Assembly: GCA_030837305.1 (NCBI GenBank)
Contig: JAUPKT010000052.1
Span: 1-7,609 of the forward strand
From: Thermodesulfobacteriota bacterium
GTDB taxonomy: Bacteria; Desulfobacterota; Desulfomonilia; Desulfomonilales; Desulfomonilaceae
Direction: 5' to 3'
Length of the DNA: 7,609 nucleotides
Shown: in pieces, positions 6,188-7,609 of the stretch
How positions within the stretch are numbered: position 1 is the first letter of the stretch
Layout of the letters: the number at the start of each line of letters is the position of its first letter
Notes under the pieces: model-generated
Databases searched by the model: none
Told to the model about the DNA's origin: nothing
What the model saw: the letters and a program-made list of their open reading frames with translations, nothing else
Position numbers and translations under genes: made by a program

Positions 6188-6592
6188 ATGAGCAGTAAGG
6201 GCGGCAACATAAGAGTCTTGATAGCAAAAGCGGGTCTGGATGGTCATGATCGCGGAGCCAAAGTCGTGGCACGGGCGCTAACCAACGCAGGGATGGAAGT
6301 CATCTACTCTGGTCTACACCAAACCCCTGCGCAAATCGTTCAGACAGCGCTGGACGAAGATGTCGACGCCATTGGCGTCAGCATTCACTCCGGGGCCCAC
6401 AAGACGATCTTTGCCGATATCATGGCCTTGCTGACGGATAAGTCTGTTTCTGACTTAATCGTGTTCGGTGGAGGGTCCATACCCAAGAAAGACTGGCCAT
6501 ATCTCTCCGAGATCGGGGTGGGACGTATTTTTCTGCCGGGAACCGACACGGGAGAAATCGTGGAGTATCTCGAGACAACCGTTCGTACATAG
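6188..6592 (+). CDS. B12-binding small subunit S2 of a split acyl-CoA mutase
   Basis: This second stand-alone cobalamin-binding subunit is also 134 residues. DxHxxG is intact as Asp18, His20 (lower axial ligand) and Gly23, with Lys14 upstream and a Gly94-Gly95-Gly96 stretch for the nucleotide tail. The usual Ser-x-Leu motif reads Ser65-Ile-His67, then SGAH, a departure from S1 and from typical family members. The opening RVLIAKAGLDGHDRG and the later IYSGLH closely resemble 2-hydroxyisobutyryl-CoA mutase small subunits as I remember them. The start is supported by GAGG (6177-6180) seven bases upstream. L3 begins 27 bp after it and L2 ends 126 bp before it, so spacing favours L3 as partner or co-expressed neighbour, while gene order (large then small) would fit L2. 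Confidence 0.95.
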   Translation: MSSKGGNIRVLIAKAGLDGHDRGAKVVARALTNAGMEVIYSGLHQTPAQIVQTALDEDVDAIGVSIHSGAHKTIFADIMALLTDKSVSDLIVFGGGSIPKKDWPYLSEIGVGRIFLPGTDTGEIVEYLETTVRT

Positions 6593-6619
6593 TGTTATGC
6601 TGAGGAATAATTCGTATCC

Positions 6620-7609
6620 ATGACTGATACAAAGGTAGAAAGCAGGCAAACAACTTCCGAGGTGTCAGAAGCCTTCGCCGGCATCGTCGAAGCTGAGCAG
6701 GAATGGATTCGGAAGACATACGGCAAAGAACAAGAAAGGCGACAGGAGTTTTCAACACTTTCAGGTTTGCCGGTTGAACCTCTGTACACGCCACGGCATG
6801 TGGCAGACTTGGACTATTTGAGAGACTTGGGATTCCCCGGCCAGGAACCTTATTTGCGTGGTGTCCACGCGACCATGTACAGGGGCAGACCCTGGACACA
6901 CCGGCAGCTCGCCGGATACGGTCCTCCGGAAGAAACAAACAAGAGATATAAGTTCCTCCTCAAAGAAGGTGCGGGTGGAATAAACGGAGTTTTCGATTAC
7001 CCAACCTTGAGGGGATACGATTCAAACGATCCCAAGGCATATGCTGATGCGGGTAGGGGAGGGGTTGCCATCGATACCGTGGAGGATGTGGCGATCCTTT
7101 TCGACGGCATTCCCATAGACGAGGTAAGCTGCTCCCTGGTGACCTGCCAGCCGATCTGCAACATAAGCGTTCAATCCATGTTTTTTGCCAATGCCCTCGC
7201 CCGGGGCATTCCCTTTGTACAGCTCAAGGGGACCAGCCAGAACGATTTTCTCATGGAAACCGCCGTGACAATCTCCCCCGAAGTGCTTCCTCCGTGGTTT
7301 TCGTTCAAGCTGAGTTGTGATGCCATTGAGTTCTGCACCCGCAACGTCCCCAGTTGGAACCCGGTTAGTTTTGCGGGGTACAATTACCGCGAGGCGGGCT
7401 GCAACGCCATTCAGGAAGTGGGCCTCGTGTTGTGCAATGCACTGGCCTGCAGCGAAGAAATGTTGCGCCGTGGTCTCCAGATAGACGATTTTGCTCCCCG
7501 GCTGAGTTTCTTTCTGTCGGCACATAGTGATTTCTTCGAGGAGATAGCGAAGTACCGAGCTGCACGGCGTCTGTGGCCGCGTTTGCTCAAGGAGCGATTT
7601 CATCCCAAG
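6620..7609 (+). CDS. B12-dependent acyl-CoA mutase catalytic subunit L3, partial (cut by the window edge)
   Basis: The N-terminal 330 residues of a third catalytic subunit are visible; the frame is open to the last base, so the remaining ~230 residues lie outside. It has a longer N-terminal region than L1 and L2 (TYGKEQERRQEFSTLSGLPV at 33-52), as in HcmA. It then shows RGVHATMYRGRPWTHRQ (80-96), TLRGYDSND (129-137), TSQND (205-209), FAGYNYREAG (251-260), DDFAPRLSFF and a KYRAARRLW helix. Aligned by eye to P. shermanii methylmalonyl-CoA mutase, Tyr89 is Leu97, Arg207 is Thr217 and catalytic His244 is Asn255; one extra residue lies between positions 207 and 219. It is therefore not a methylmalonyl-CoA mutase, and its substrate is unknown. 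The start at 6620 is preceded by GAGGAA (6602-6607), a slightly long 12 bases away. No other start fits better. Confidence 0.9.
   Translation, partial: MTDTKVESRQTTSEVSEAFAGIVEAEQEWIRKTYGKEQERRQEFSTLSGLPVEPLYTPRHVADLDYLRDLGFPGQEPYLRGVHATMYRGRPWTHRQLAGYGPPEETNKRYKFLLKEGAGGINGVFDYPTLRGYDSNDPKAYADAGRGGVAIDTVEDVAILFDGIPIDEVSCSLVTCQPICNISVQSMFFANALARGIPFVQLKGTSQNDFLMETAVTISPEVLPPWFSFKLSCDAIEFCTRNVPSWNPVSFAGYNYREAGCNAIQEVGLVLCNALACSEEMLRRGLQIDDFAPRLSFFLSAHSDFFEEIAKYRAARRLWPRLLKERFHPK

Noticed and set aside
1275..7609. Recent tandem duplication of mutase genes, or a mobile element.
   Set aside because: The three catalytic subunits differ widely at protein level, and nucleotide similarity is limited to motif codons. 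No terminal inverted repeats, transposase or integrase sequence is visible.
1..7609. CRISPR array, tRNA or rRNA genes.
   Set aside because: No regularly spaced repeats or tRNA/rRNA-like conserved segments were seen on either strand.

Overview
The window holds a divergently transcribed TetR-family regulator (minus strand) and, facing away from it, a plus-strand run of six genes for adenosylcobalamin (B12)-dependent acyl-CoA mutases. In order these are a catalytic subunit (L1), a B12-binding subunit (S1), a MeaB/ArgK-type G-protein chaperone, a second catalytic subunit (L2), a second B12-binding subunit (S2), and a third catalytic subunit (L3) cut off by the right edge. The G+C content looks moderate (roughly 50-55%, judged by eye). 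The split-subunit mutase architecture and the style of the TetR protein suggest an anaerobic bacterium, perhaps a Desulfobacterota (sulfate-reducing or syntrophic) lineage. That placement is inference; nothing here is diagnostic of a species.

Layout. Positions 1-202 show no gene I can support, apart from a possible weak hairpin behind the regulator. The regulator occupies 203-934. The divergent region 935-1274 carries a good-looking plus-strand promoter (nine-A tract, TTGACT, N17, TAGATA), two GTTA...TAAC palindromes that could be its operators, and a leader of about 200 nt with nested complementary segments. L1 (1275-2972), S1 (3000-3404), MeaB (3408-4400) and L2 (4418-6061) are tightly packed, each with a recognisable ribosome binding site. 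A 126-bp gap follows, then S2 (6188-6592) and L3 (6620 to beyond 7609).

How they work together. A catalytic TIM-barrel subunit and a small B12 subunit together form the equivalent of one methylmalonyl-CoA mutase chain, as in isobutyryl-CoA and 2-hydroxyisobutyryl-CoA mutases. The G-protein would load and protect the cofactor, and the TetR protein probably senses an acyl-CoA or related metabolite.

The notable point is the active sites. Aligned by eye to Propionibacterium shermanii methylmalonyl-CoA mutase, none of the three catalytic subunits keeps the substrate-carboxylate Arg207 or Tyr89, so none should be a methylmalonyl-CoA mutase. L2 keeps the catalytic His244 and has Gln at 207, which resembles the isobutyryl/2-hydroxyisobutyryl/pivalyl-CoA group. 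L1 has Asp and L3 has Asn at position 244, and L1 also changes several residues around the adenosyl group. The locus therefore looks like a set of three mutases with different and probably uncharacterised substrates under one regulator.
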